NCBI RefSeq assembly: GCF_022647885.1
Contig: NZ_JALCLM010000001.1
Span: 620,001 to 684,000 of the forward strand
DNA length: 64,000 bases
Direction of reading: 5' to 3'
Source of the DNA: Bifidobacterium sp.
GTDB taxonomy: Bacteria; Actinomycetota; Actinomycetes; Actinomycetales; Bifidobacteriaceae
The first letter of the stretch is position 1. Each line of letters begins with the position of its first letter. The notes beneath the pieces are model-generated. The model was not told the DNA's origin and did not search any database. It saw only the letters and a list, made by a program, of their open reading frames with translations. This document shows, in pieces, positions 55,229 through 64,000 of this stretch. The translations under genes and the position numbers were made by a program.

Positions 55229-57772
55229 ATGAAGGAATCCCAAGCCGTAATGGCTTTCACACCCAGCACAAAGGCTGGCATGAACCCCGATGCAATTGTT
55301 CAGGGCGAGCATTGGCGCATTGGCGTCATCACCGAGTCATTATTGCGATTCGAATGGTCTGACGAGGGGATTTTTGAGGATCTGCCAACACAGATTGTGC
55401 TGAATAGATCATTCGATGCGACGCCGCAATTTCACGTTGTACAGCATGGCGATTTGACTATCATCGACACTGAATCACTGCATGTGATTTATGACGGCAA
55501 GCCATTCTCAAAAGAAGGTTTGAGTGTCGTGGTCAAGGGAGTTGATTCACAATTCAACACTTGGCACTATGGCGAGCAGCCTCGAAATAATCTCAAGGGT
55601 ACTGCACGCACTTTGGATGAAGCAGACGGTGCAATACCGCTAGAAGATGGTTTGTGCTCCAAAGATGGTTGGGCTGTTATTGATGACTCAGCGTCGAATG
55701 TGCTGGCTCCAGCGAAACAGGTGGGGGGCGAAGACAACCCGTATGGTTCCTGGATTTTCCCAAGAGCTCACCAGCAGCAAGACTTGTATTTTTTCGGTTT
55801 CGGGCATCGATATAGTGAAGCCATACAGGCTTTTTATCAGTTAACAGGGCATACCCCACTGCTGCCGCGTTTTGTGTTCGGCAATTGGTGGAGCCGCTTC
55901 TATAAGTATGACGCTTCTGAATACTCTGCTCTGATGGATCGCTTTGTCAAGGAGGGGCTGCCGTTTACTACTGCAGTTATAGATATGGATTGGCATATTG
56001 TCGATGTGGATCCTCAATATGGCTCAGGTTGGACTGGATATACATGGAATCGTGAATTGTTCCCAGACCCTGAACGTTTCTTGTCTTCTCTGCATCAACG
56101 TGGAATGAAAGTAACGTTAAATGTGCATCCAAGAGACGGTATTCGAGCCTTTGAGGATGGCTACGAGAAAGCGGCGAACAGCCTAGGAATGGATGCAAGC
56201 ACAGGTCAAACAGTAGATTTTGATTTGACTCGCCCTCGCTTTGTGCAAACGTATTTTGACCTCCATCATGACTTGGAGCACCAAGGGGTAGATTTCTGGT
56301 GGTTAGATTGGCAGCAGGGCGGTGTGACTCGCATGCGAGGTTTGGATCCGCTGTGGATGCTCAACCATCTGCACTATCTTGATTCCGGGCGCGACGGTCG
56401 TTGGCCACTCACATTTTCTCGCTATGCTGGGCCTGGCTCTCAACGGTATCCGATTGGTTTCTCAGGGGACACTCTGGTTTCTTGGGATTCGTTGAAATTC
56501 CAGCCTTATTTCACATCCACAGCGAGCAATATTGGCTATGGATGGTGGAGCCACGATATTGGCGGGCATATGTTTGGCTCACGGGATGAGGAGCTTGAAG
56601 CACGCTGGTATCAGCTTGGTACCTTTAGTCCGATCAATCGTTTGCATTCTTCTGCCTCATCATTTAATACCAAAGAACCGTGGAATTTCCATGCCGAGGT
56701 GAGATCGGTTATGGATGAAGCGCTCAAACTCAGACATCGTTTGATTCCCTACCTATATACGATGAATTGGCGCGCTGCATACGAAGGCGCACCGCTGGTT
56801 GAACCGATGTATTGGCAGCATCCTGACAATGAAGAATCGTATGACGTGCCAAATCAGTTCTATTTTGGTACGCAGCTGCTTGTGGCACCTATCACCGAGC
56901 CTATCGATACGGAATCACGATTAAGTCATGCAGACGTGTGGCTACCGCAAGGAGAATATTTCGATTTCTTTGATGGCAGACGGTATGTATCCAGTAGTAG
57001 TAGCGGTCGTACTATTCAGGTCTGGCGTCCTTTGGAGGGTATTCCAGTGTTTGCTAAGGCGGGAAGTATTGTGCCGATGCAGAGTGTCAGCTCCAAATGC
57101 GAAGAGGGGGTGCAGAGCATTAACGATATATCGAATCCAGAAAGTTTGGAATTGGTGGTGTTCCCTGGTGATAGTGGAAAGTTTGTGTTACGTGAAGATG
57201 CCGGTAAATTCCCAGATTCCTCTGATTTCGATACGGCTGCTGAACAAGCTGGACTTGTTGAGACCACCATATCCTTCGATTGGCTTGTCGACGAGGCGAG
57301 GCTAAACATCCTGCCAGGCACCAAGAACTTGCAATATTTACCGAATTACCGCGATTGGAAAATCATCCTACGCGGTGTTGAGCAAACAGGAGCTCGCGTT
57401 TGGGTGGACGGGACTGAGATTCCATGTGATCTGTCATATGATGATGCCACTTCGAGTGTGTGTGTAAGTATTCAACAAGTGCAGCAATCATCACACGTTG
57501 AAATCTCATTCTCAAACACTGAGCACAATAGTGTCAATATGCGCTCGCAGCATGTGCGTGACGAAGTATTCGATATTCTTTTTGACGCACAAATGCCATA
57601 TCTGACCAAGGAGAAAGTTTTGACCATGGTGGAGACGGAAGGAGTCCAATGCCTATCTGGGTTGAAATCTTTGAATCGTGGGCCACGCCGAACTGGTGAT
57701 TTACGTTGGTCGTACCTTCCAGATTCGGTTATGGCTGCTATCCAAGAGGTGATGTTGCGATCTGTAGGATAA
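55229..57772 (+). CDS. GH31 alpha-glucosidase of the second glycan locus
   Basis: This 847-residue cytoplasmic GH31 hydrolase has nucleophile D360 in FWWLDWQQGG and acid/base D414 in FSGDT, in the same order and spacing as its paralogue at 11591. The two align along their whole length, from the N-terminal WRIGVITESLLRFEWSDEGIFED to the tail LPDSVMAAIQEVMLRS. Each is in a different transport operon under a different LacI protein, so they probably act on different alpha-glucosides. The variable stretch around residues 155-185 differs most near the active-site entrance. AAAAGGAACG lies ahead of the start. Confidence 0.9.
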   Translation: MKESQAVMAFTPSTKAGMNPDAIVQGEHWRIGVITESLLRFEWSDEGIFEDLPTQIVLNRSFDATPQFHVVQHGDLTIIDTESLHVIYDGKPFSKEGLSVVVKGVDSQFNTWHYGEQPRNNLKGTARTLDEADGAIPLEDGLCSKDGWAVIDDSASNVLAPAKQVGGEDNPYGSWIFPRAHQQQDLYFFGFGHRYSEAIQAFYQLTGHTPLLPRFVFGNWWSRFYKYDASEYSALMDRFVKEGLPFTTAVIDMDWHIVDVDPQYGSGWTGYTWNRELFPDPERFLSSLHQRGMKVTLNVHPRDGIRAFEDGYEKAANSLGMDASTGQTVDFDLTRPRFVQTYFDLHHDLEHQGVDFWWLDWQQGGVTRMRGLDPLWMLNHLHYLDSGRDGRWPLTFSRYAGPGSQRYPIGFSGDTLVSWDSLKFQPYFTSTASNIGYGWWSHDIGGHMFGSRDEELEARWYQLGTFSPINRLHSSASSFNTKEPWNFHAEVRSVMDEALKLRHRLIPYLYTMNWRAAYEGAPLVEPMYWQHPDNEESYDVPNQFYFGTQLLVAPITEPIDTESRLSHADVWLPQGEYFDFFDGRRYVSSSSSGRTIQVWRPLEGIPVFAKAGSIVPMQSVSSKCEEGVQSINDISNPESLELVVFPGDSGKFVLREDAGKFPDSSDFDTAAEQAGLVETTISFDWLVDEARLNILPGTKNLQYLPNYRDWKIILRGVEQTGARVWVDGTEIPCDLSYDDATSSVCVSIQQVQQSSHVEISFSNTEHNSVNMRSQHVRDEVFDILFDAQMPYLTKEKVLTMVETEGVQCLSGLKSLNRGPRRTGDLRWSYLPDSVMAAIQEVMLRSVG

Positions 57773-57847
57773 GACAATCAATGTTCAATTACTCGTTGCA
57801 GCGATAGGATTGGGACTATCGGCCGTTACGTAGGCGCTAAGCAATGA

Positions 57848-57881
57848 CATCAAACCTGCATCGCATGATGCAGGTTTGATG
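57848..57881 (+). terminator. Terminator of the GH31 operon
   Basis: CATCAAACCTGCATC (57848-57862) and GATGCAGGTTTGATG (57867-57881) form a perfect 15-pair stem with a four-base GCAT loop, 76 bases after the stop. It separates the operon from ridA. Confidence 0.7.
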
Positions 57882-57946
57882 GTCTGTGTAAACGGCGGTA
57901 TCTTGAGTTTCATATCCAGCAGATCACTTTCAACCGAGGAGTTGCA

Positions 57947-58342
57947 ATGAGCACAACCATTCAGGAAGTCGCGACCGCGTATGCCCCAACCGCTTTAGGA
58001 GCGTACAGCCAGGCTGTAAAAGCGAATGGATTCGTATTTGTTTCAGGTCAACTTGGTATAGATCCGCAAACGGGTGAACTTGCTGGAAAGTCTGCAGCCG
58101 AGCAGGCAACTCAAGCCTTGAAGAATATCAAGAATATTCTCGATGCCGCCGGTAGCGGTATGGAAAATATCGTGCGCGCCACAATCTATCTAAAAGATGT
58201 TGATGATTTTGCAGCGGTAAATGAGGAATATGCGAAAGTATTTATTGCCTCGGTGAAACCTGCACGTGTAGCTTTTGGCAATAACATGATCCCTAAGGGT
58301 GCTCTTGTTGAGATTGATGCCATCGCTGTAGATAACGAGTAG
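57947..58342 (+). CDS. ridA: RidA-family enamine/imine deaminase
   Basis: This 131-residue protein has the Rid fold signature: ALGAYSQAVKANGFVFVSGQLGIDP in the first half, IVRATIYLKDVDDFAAVNEEY, and PARVAFGNNMIPKGALVEIDAIA at the end with the conserved arginine in PAR. RidA hydrolyses reactive enamines formed by PLP enzymes to ketoacids and ammonia. CGAGGAG precedes the ATG. The gene stands alone between two hairpins. Confidence 0.9.
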   Translation: MSTTIQEVATAYAPTALGAYSQAVKANGFVFVSGQLGIDPQTGELAGKSAAEQATQALKNIKNILDAAGSGMENIVRATIYLKDVDDFAAVNEEYAKVFIASVKPARVAFGNNMIPKGALVEIDAIAVDNE

Positions 58343-58363
58343 TCAAGTACTAGCTATATCCGT

Positions 58364-58461
58364 TTGTGTAGTGATTTTCTTAAGTACCAGGACTAGCAGC
58401 CGCAGAAAATGGCGGAATTACTTAAGAAAAAATAACTGCTTCTGCGAAAATCACTACACAA
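58364..58461. terminator. Nested inverted repeats between ridA and the GH3 gene
   Basis: The outer arms (58364-58379 and 58446-58461, 16 pairs, TTGTGTAG.../...CTACACAA) enclose TTTTCTTAAGTA (58375-58386) and TACTTAAGAAAA (58419-58430). CGCAGAA (58401-58407) and TTCTGCG (58440-58446) can pair instead of the middle stem. It lies between convergent genes and probably terminates both. Confidence 0.6.
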
Positions 58462-58475
58462 CTGGAATATTAGGG

Positions 58476-60839
58476 TTACCGTACCGTGAATTTGAGCATT
58501 TGACAGTCTGAATTCTTCGATGATGACCCAATGAGGATGTCAAAATCGCCGTTTTCGACCACACGATGTTCTTGTGCATCAACCAGTGTGCAATCTGACA
58601 CGTTGAGGTCGATGAATGCCAGCACCTGCTCTCCAGGATTCACTGCGATGCGCGTAAAACCCTTGAGTTCTTTTTCAGCCCAGCTGACTGAAGTCACCAC
58701 ATCATGGATATAGAGTTGTACGGTCTCGAAAGCTGTACGCTCGCCGGTGTTGTGCAGCAGTACCTGAGCTCGTAGGGTGTCATCGATATGAATATCATCA
58801 AGCGAGCGGCTCGCGTCTATGTTGCCATTGGCATCTAAGACGCTTAGTTGCGCCTCACTATATTCAACCTTTGAATATGACAAGCCTTCACCGAAACAAT
58901 ATGCGGGTTCTTGTGTAAGATCTGCATAGCGAAGGCCATGTTGGCCACGAATTTGATTGTAGTAGGTCGGTTGTTGTCCACTGTGCCTAGCAAATGATAT
59001 GGGGAGTCTGCCCTGTGGTTCAATGTTTCCCAATAACAGTTCTGCTAGTGCGCGACCACCCTGCATTCCAGGATTTCCTGCCCAGATGATTGCTGCTGCA
59101 TCCTTTGAGCAGGGAGGCAGAATCAATGGCTTTGAAGCCATAAGCACGATGACCAGCGGCTTGCCCTGTTGTTTACATGATGCACTGACAGCTTCTAACA
59201 GAGCGTTCTGAGCTCCAAAAAGTTCTAGTGTGGCAGTGGATCTTCCTTCTCCAACAAGTTCTATGACATCGCCAACCACGGCGATAGTGATATCTGCCTG
59301 TTGACTGGCCGCCACTGCCTCGTCAATCATCGCAGGATCTGGTGGACAGGCCTGTTGAATAGGGGGTCTTGGCTGCCCGTCTGGGAAGTATGCACCCGCA
59401 GGGTCAGTTTCTAGGGTTAAGACATCAGCACCTTTGCTATACAGTATCTTCCAATCATCTGGAACTTCTTGGCGTAAACCGTCAAGTGCTGTAACCACTG
59501 TCTCACGAGGCTCTTCATGTATCCAACCGACTTGACCAGAACCTCCTGCCCAGTCCCCAAGCTGATTGTTTGGATCATCTGCCAGCGGTCCTACAAGAGC
59601 AATGGTTTTCGGTGGTAGTTTTTCATCGATTTTCGCCCCCGTAGTGGGAGTATTGAGAGTGTGAGATTCGGGTTGCTGCGGGATAAGTGGCAAGGCGCCA
59701 TTGTTGCGTAATAGTACGAGTGAAGCTCGTGCGGCTTCGAGATTTACCGCAGTGTGCTCTGGTGTACCAATATCTCTGGTGATTCTAGCTTGATCAGGGA
59801 TGCGAGGATTTTCAAACAATCCAAGCTTGAATTTCAGACGCAAGATGCGGCTAACAGGAGCATCCAATTCAGATTCATCAATCATGCCTTGTTTAAGGGC
59901 TTGGAGAGCACCTTCGTAGAATCCAGCAGTGCTCATAATCATGTCGTTTCCGGCCTTGATTGCGGCTGCTGCCGCATGCATATAATCCGGCTGGATATTC
60001 TGTTCCCACACCATTCGACCGACGTTGTCCCAATCGGTAACCAGCATGCCTTGGTAGCCCCATTCTCCTCTGAGAACGTCGTTGAGTAGCCACCTGTTGA
60101 GAGTGATGGGGATACCATCAGTGCTCTGATATCCCAGCATGAAAGTACTACAACCCGCTTTGGCAACGCGTTCAAAAGGAGGCAGGAACCAAGAGCGCAT
60201 CTTGCGGTGTGATATATCTGCCTCTGAAGCGTCTCTTCCCCCTTGTGTTTCGGAGTAAGCGGCGAAGTGCTTGGCTGTCGCCAAAATACTGCTTGGGTCA
60301 TCTAGACCGTTGCCTTGATATCCACGAACCATTGCTGAGGCCAACGTGCCAATAAGTAATGGGTCTTCTCCAAATGTTTCATCAACTCGACCCCATCGTA
60401 GGTCGCGGGCAATGCACAGTACGGGGGAGAAGGTCCAATGTACGCCGGTCGCTGAGGCCTCAATAGCTGTTATCCGTGCTGCACGTTCAAGAAGTTCGGT
60501 GTTCCATGATGCAGCCATGGTGAGTTGGGTAGGGAATATAGTCGCTCCTGGCCAGAATGAATAGCCATGAATGCAGTCTTCCCCCACGATGAGTGGTATC
60601 TGTAGACGTGTTTGCTTGACCAATGCCGCTGCTTCAACTAGGTTTTGCGGCGAAGCATGGAGGATAGAGCCAACATGGGTGTTGAGTATGTTGTGTGCTA
60701 AGTCGTGCTGGGCGTCCAGCTGCATTAGCTGTCCAACCTTTTCTTCAACGGTCATGCGTGAAAGCAGATCACTGATTCTTACCTCGATATTGGCTTGGGA
60801 ATCAAGGTACTGAGGTGTTGTTGTACCGTGGTCGGTCAT
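58476..60839 (-). CDS. GH3 beta-glucosidase
   Basis: This 787-residue enzyme has no signal peptide and probably cleaves imported beta-glucosides in the cytoplasm. The barrel domain (about 20-340) has KHFAAYSETQGG and nucleophile D269 in LVTDWDN. The alpha/beta sandwich (about 400-620) carries the candidate acid/base region ELVGEGRSTATLEL. A C-terminal fibronectin-III-like domain (about 670-787) ends FDILIGSSSKNSD. The family covers beta-glucosidases, xylosidases and others, so sugar and linkage are inferred. It diverges from a third sugar transporter across 596 bases, which suggests that the two share a regulator. Confidence 0.88.
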   Translation of the reverse strand: MTDHGTTTPQYLDSQANIEVRISDLLSRMTVEEKVGQLMQLDAQHDLAHNILNTHVGSILHASPQNLVEAAALVKQTRLQIPLIVGEDCIHGYSFWPGATIFPTQLTMAASWNTELLERAARITAIEASATGVHWTFSPVLCIARDLRWGRVDETFGEDPLLIGTLASAMVRGYQGNGLDDPSSILATAKHFAAYSETQGGRDASEADISHRKMRSWFLPPFERVAKAGCSTFMLGYQSTDGIPITLNRWLLNDVLRGEWGYQGMLVTDWDNVGRMVWEQNIQPDYMHAAAAAIKAGNDMIMSTAGFYEGALQALKQGMIDESELDAPVSRILRLKFKLGLFENPRIPDQARITRDIGTPEHTAVNLEAARASLVLLRNNGALPLIPQQPESHTLNTPTTGAKIDEKLPPKTIALVGPLADDPNNQLGDWAGGSGQVGWIHEEPRETVVTALDGLRQEVPDDWKILYSKGADVLTLETDPAGAYFPDGQPRPPIQQACPPDPAMIDEAVAASQQADITIAVVGDVIELVGEGRSTATLELFGAQNALLEAVSASCKQQGKPLVIVLMASKPLILPPCSKDAAAIIWAGNPGMQGGRALAELLLGNIEPQGRLPISFARHSGQQPTYYNQIRGQHGLRYADLTQEPAYCFGEGLSYSKVEYSEAQLSVLDANGNIDASRSLDDIHIDDTLRAQVLLHNTGERTAFETVQLYIHDVVTSVSWAEKELKGFTRIAVNPGEQVLAFIDLNVSDCTLVDAQEHRVVENGDFDILIGSSSKNSDCQMLKFTVR

Positions 60840-61435
60840 AGCTATCCCTGTGCTTTCCTGGAGCGTGTGTTTGCGCTGTTACGCGTGTGTCTTACGGTGC
60901 GAGCCTCTTGCACCTGTATTGCATAACGTGATTGTTTCATGACCCGCGACCATGCGAGTCATGCCCGTCTCCGTCGCCAGTTGTGGTTATCAATACGTAT
61001 ACAGACAGCATTTAGATTACTCATGAGTTAGTAAAAAATCAAATTTATTAGCACGCGAAACGCCAGTATATTCTCAATAAACTGTTGAAATTAAAGGAAA
61101 ATATTCAGAGACCATAAGGAGATTTGACTTGTAACTGACCAGTCAGTATATTTATGGTCGTACAGAGCAGAACGATGACGTTCCGATTACAGTCCACATG
61201 CGAAGTTAACAGTTTTGATATGCCGCCTGAGGTGTCGGTGCATCAAGAATGAAAGCTTTTCAACATGTTCGTGACCACGATATTGGATAGACGAGCGAAG
61301 AACCGGTAGCCGGCAGCTCATAGCCGCTGATACATGTTCTCCGTCGCACAGGATACGCATATTGCCGCAGTGAAGCGCGGTGTGTGTCCGATGACATCAG
61401 AAAACTGCCGGAGAGCATTACAGAAGGGGGTATGC
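60840..61435. other. Long divergent control region between GH3 gene and third transporter
   Basis: No gene is visible. CATGAC (60938-60943) and GTCATG (60958-60963) form an imperfect dyad 98 bases from the GH3 start and could be an operator. The transporter promoter lies at 61124-61152, leaving a leader of about 275 bases with no convincing frame. In-frame starts at 61334 and 61391 exist but lack ribosome sites. Confidence 0.5.
61110..61159 (+). promoter_or_regulatory. Promoter with overlapping inverted repeats, third transporter
   Basis: TTGACT (61124-61129) and TATATT (61147-61152) are 17 bases apart. ACTGAC-CA-GTCAGT (61134-61147) covers the spacer, and GACCATAA (61110-61117) with TTATGGTC (61152-61159) brackets the promoter. 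Both are candidate repressor sites. No regulator gene is next to them within the window. Confidence 0.65.
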
Positions 61436-62407
61436 ATGCAGGCCTCAGCACAGGACACTCCGCATGCCAAGCATCGTAAAGCTGGTGTAGTGGCGCGAGT
61501 TCGTCAATGGTGGAGTCAGTTCATCTATCAGTGGCAGTTGCAAGCAATGATCGCACCAGGCATCGTGTTCATGATTATCTTCAATTTCATCCCGATTTAT
61601 GGCCTTGTTTTGGCTTTCAAGAACTATACCGTTGTGGACACGATCTCAGGAGCGCCGTGGGTTGGCTGGGAGAATTTCCGTATTATTCTCAGCGATAAGT
61701 ATTTTTGGGATTCGGTGTGGAACACGCTTGGGATTAGTGCAATCAAACTTTCGCTGGGATTTGTGTTGCCAATAATACTGGCGGTGATGATTTATGAAGT
61801 TCCATGGGGCCCGTTCAAGCGCATTGTGCAAACACTGACCTATCTGCCTCATTTCTTCTCATGGATCATTCTTGGCGGCATGCTTATCAATTGGTTATCA
61901 ACAAATGGCTTGCTCAATGAAATCTTGAACTTTGTGGGTGTTAATGCTTCTTCAAATTATTTACTCGACGCAGATAAATACTGGGGTATAGCGGCGCTAT
62001 CAGATGTATGGAAAGAAGCAGGCTGGGGAACGATTCTGTACTTAGCAGTTATGGCTGGTATCGATCCATCCCTATATGAAGCGGCCGAGATGGACGGAGC
62101 TTCAAAGATTCGACGTATATGGCATATCACCATTCCTGAGTTGGGAACGATGATTACTTTAAATATGGTGCTTTCAATCTCAGCACTGTTTGGCTCAAAC
62201 CTCGATCAGACCTTGATTTTGATGAATACACAGAACCAACCGAAATCAGAAGTCATCAACTCCTATGTCTATCGAATAGGTCTTACTCAGGGAGACTTCT
62301 CATATGCAACAGCAGTCGGGTTGGGTGTTTCTATCGTTTCGGTTGTTCTTCTCGTTATCACCAATGTGGTGAGCAAGAAGATTAATGACAATCAGTCGGT
62401 TCTGTAG
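61436..62407 (+). CDS. Sugar ABC permease, LplB-type (third transporter)
   Basis: This 323-residue permease resembles the one at 9529: N-terminal FIPIYGLVLAFKNY, six helices and the coupling loop YEAAEMDGASKIRRIWHITIP. The ATG at 61436 follows GAAGGGGG. It is followed after nine bases by the second permease. Confidence 0.88.
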   Translation: MQASAQDTPHAKHRKAGVVARVRQWWSQFIYQWQLQAMIAPGIVFMIIFNFIPIYGLVLAFKNYTVVDTISGAPWVGWENFRIILSDKYFWDSVWNTLGISAIKLSLGFVLPIILAVMIYEVPWGPFKRIVQTLTYLPHFFSWIILGGMLINWLSTNGLLNEILNFVGVNASSNYLLDADKYWGIAALSDVWKEAGWGTILYLAVMAGIDPSLYEAAEMDGASKIRRIWHITIPELGTMITLNMVLSISALFGSNLDQTLILMNTQNQPKSEVINSYVYRIGLTQGDFSYATAVGLGVSIVSVVLLVITNVVSKKINDNQSVL

Positions 62408-62416
62408 GAGGAAGCA

Positions 62417-63343
62417 ATGAAACGAACGACTAAAGTTCAATTGGATAATCCGCAGGCCATGCATGCAGGGAAATCGCTGCGACACGGATCGATGACATTT
62501 AACGTCGTGAACACTGTGCTCTTGGTGATATTTACTCTGATTATTGTGATTCCCGTATGGAATATCGTGATTTCTTCCTTTGCATCAACCCAATCACTCA
62601 GTGAGGGTGGTTTCGTGTTTTGGCCAAAGGCATTGTCTTTGGATAACTATCGCTCGGTGCTTCAAGATAACCAGTTGTGGCGCGCGTTGTTAATCTCGGT
62701 CTTGAAAACTGCGATCGGTGTGGTGGCCCACACCTTATTCTGCGCAATTTTCGCGTACCCGCTAAGCAAGGCATACCTCAAGGGACGCAAATTATATTCA
62801 GCAATGGGTATCATCACGATGTTTTTCAGCGGCGGTATGATTCCGACTTATCTGTTGATTAAGTCACTCGGATTGTTGGATTCCTTCTGGGTATATATCA
62901 TTCCGGCACTCTTTAGCTACTACGACGTGATTATCCTGATGAACTTCTTCAGACAGGTTCCAGCCTCACTTGAAGAATCAGCCAAAATCGATGGTGCGAG
63001 TGAATGGAGAATCTTCCGCTCAGTGATTCTGCCGTTGTCGAAGCCTGCATTGGCAACTATCGCGCTCTTCCACGGCGTTGCTCAGTGGAATGACTTTATG
63101 ACCACCAAGTTGTATATCACCAATGAGAATCTCTATCCCTTGCAGATGAGACTCTACGACATCATTGTGCGCTCGCAAGCTGCATCAGATATGGGCAATG
63201 TTGGTCAGATAGTGCTCGACACCACCTCGAGAGGTGTGCGACTGGCGACCATCATGATTACCATTGCACCAATTTTGGTGCTCTACCCATTCGTTCAACG
63301 GTATTTCGTCGGCGGGACCATGCTTGGTGCGGTGAAAGGCTGA
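62417..63343 (+). CDS. Sugar ABC permease, LplC/YtcP-type (third transporter)
   Basis: This 308-residue permease starts behind TAGGAGGAA. Six helices, the coupling loop LEESAKIDGASEWRIFRSVILP and the C-terminal block GTMLGAVKG match the permease at 10502. Like the others it lacks its own ATPase gene. The divergent GH3 enzyme suggests beta-glucosides as cargo. Confidence 0.9.
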   Translation: MKRTTKVQLDNPQAMHAGKSLRHGSMTFNVVNTVLLVIFTLIIVIPVWNIVISSFASTQSLSEGGFVFWPKALSLDNYRSVLQDNQLWRALLISVLKTAIGVVAHTLFCAIFAYPLSKAYLKGRKLYSAMGIITMFFSGGMIPTYLLIKSLGLLDSFWVYIIPALFSYYDVIILMNFFRQVPASLEESAKIDGASEWRIFRSVILPLSKPALATIALFHGVAQWNDFMTTKLYITNENLYPLQMRLYDIIVRSQAASDMGNVGQIVLDTTSRGVRLATIMITIAPILVLYPFVQRYFVGGTMLGAVKG

Positions 63344-63377
63344 ACCATGTTGTTCAGCGGCAGCGGAAGGGGGTGCT

Positions 63378-63421
63378 GGGAACAGCTAAGAAATGAGTAA
63401 TTGCTGTTCTCAAGATTTCAA
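63378..63421 (+). other. Hairpin between permease and binding-protein genes
   Basis: GGGAACAGC (63378-63386) pairs with GCTGTTCTC (63413-63421, one G-U) across a 26-base loop. It may separate expression of the permeases from that of the binding protein. Confidence 0.4.
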
Positions 63422-63495
63422 CACGAGTAGTCGATGTGGGTAAGCAGTTTGGCAATGCCTAGGGGAATGAACAATAGAGCAAAGGAGCTCATAAT

Positions 63496-64000
63496 ATGAG
63501 AAGTATTAACAAGGCTGGGAAAGTTGTGGCGGCTGCTGTTTCTGCAGTACTGTCGTTGACTGCACTCGCAGCTTGCGGATCAGGAGATGCCAAAGATGCG
63601 ACGGCCTCGCTTCCTGACCCAACGTATAAAGTATCGGCGAGTACTCCAGCGTGGAAAAGTGATAAGAGTAAGGACAACACCCTTACCTGGTATGTCAACG
63701 CTGACTGGTGGAACAAATCGTTCGGCAAAGATTTGATTACCGCACAAATCAAGAAGGATCTTAATCTGGATATTACCTTCGTTACTGGTGATGACACCAA
63801 ACTCAATACATACTTTGCCAGTGGAAAGTTACCGGACATCATCACCACTTTTGATTCAACTTCAAAAGTAGCTCAAACAGCCAATCAGTGGGCATTACCT
63901 CTGGAACAGTTGGCGAAAAAATATGATCCGTACTTTTCAAAGGTAGCTAAGAAGGAAACGCTGGACTGGTACAGGCTTAAAGACGGCAAAGTGTATGGCT
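63496..64000 (+). CDS. Sugar-binding lipoprotein of the third transporter (N-terminal part)
   Basis: The first 168 codons of an extracellular solute-binding protein are visible; the gene runs off the right edge. A signal peptide ends in LAAC (Cys27). The mature part starts with an Asp/Lys-rich linker, then LTWYVNADWWNKSFGKDLI and GKLPDIITTFDSTSKV, an Lpl-type pattern. AAAGGAGC precedes the ATG at 63496. It completes the transporter begun at 61436, with the receptor gene last rather than first. Confidence 0.88.
   Translation, partial: MRSINKAGKVVAAAVSAVLSLTALAACGSGDAKDATASLPDPTYKVSASTPAWKSDKSKDNTLTWYVNADWWNKSFGKDLITAQIKKDLNLDITFVTGDDTKLNTYFASGKLPDIITTFDSTSKVAQTANQWALPLEQLAKKYDPYFSKVAKKETLDWYRLKDGKVYG

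Overview
The window comes from an actinobacterium of moderate G+C, most probably Bifidobacteriaceae. Pointers are an atpBEFHAGDC operon without atpI, nucS just downstream of atpC, GlgE, several sugar ABC systems without their own ATPase, LacI regulators beside each glycan cluster, and a FucP-type permease. A dextran-degrading bifidobacterium from an insect gut or a fermented sugar niche would fit, but the species cannot be fixed from sequence alone. No insertion sequence, integrase, prophage or CRISPR array is visible.

Layout. 1-16.7 kb: start of glgE (-); a dextran/isomaltooligosaccharide locus with a wall-anchored GH49 dextranase, a LacI regulator, an Lpl-type binding protein and two permeases, a GH13 oligo-1,6-glucosidase and a GH31 glucosidase; then a YesL-type membrane protein, a zinc dehydrogenase and a VOC protein. 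16.7-26.7 kb: an amide/peptide module made of a MocR regulator, a Dpp-type ABC transporter, its binding protein, a self-processing P1 peptidase and an amidase. 27.2-33.9 kb: a GntR-controlled ABC exporter, a nitrilase-fold amidohydrolase, a FucP-family symporter paired with a second VOC protein, and an alpha/beta hydrolase-TetR pair behind a large palindrome. 34-45 kb: housekeeping genes (initiator tRNA, metA, the complete F1Fo ATP synthase, nucS, nrdH). 45-50.6 kb: FKBP lipoprotein, a membrane protein/lipoprotein pair, a thioredoxin-TPR chaperone-like protein, a CYTH protein and tRNA-Arg. 50.6-58.3 kb: a second glycan locus (LacI, CUT1 transporter, a GH31 paralogous to the first, RidA). 58.4-64 kb: a GH3 beta-glucosidase divergent from a third sugar transporter that runs off the edge.

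How it works together. In the first locus the surface dextranase would cut dextran outside the cell. The binding protein and permeases would import the isomaltooligosaccharides, and the cytoplasmic GH13 and GH31 enzymes would release glucose. A shared 12-base motif in front of the dextranase and the binding-protein gene suggests that one LacI protein switches both. All three sugar transporters must borrow an ATPase encoded elsewhere (MsiK type).

The strongest leads for new biology are the complete dextran locus with an LAxTG-type anchor, the amide/peptide module, the nested palindrome over a leaderless promoter at 32.5 kb, a possible structured RNA near 44.35 kb, and very long perfect hairpins at gene ends.
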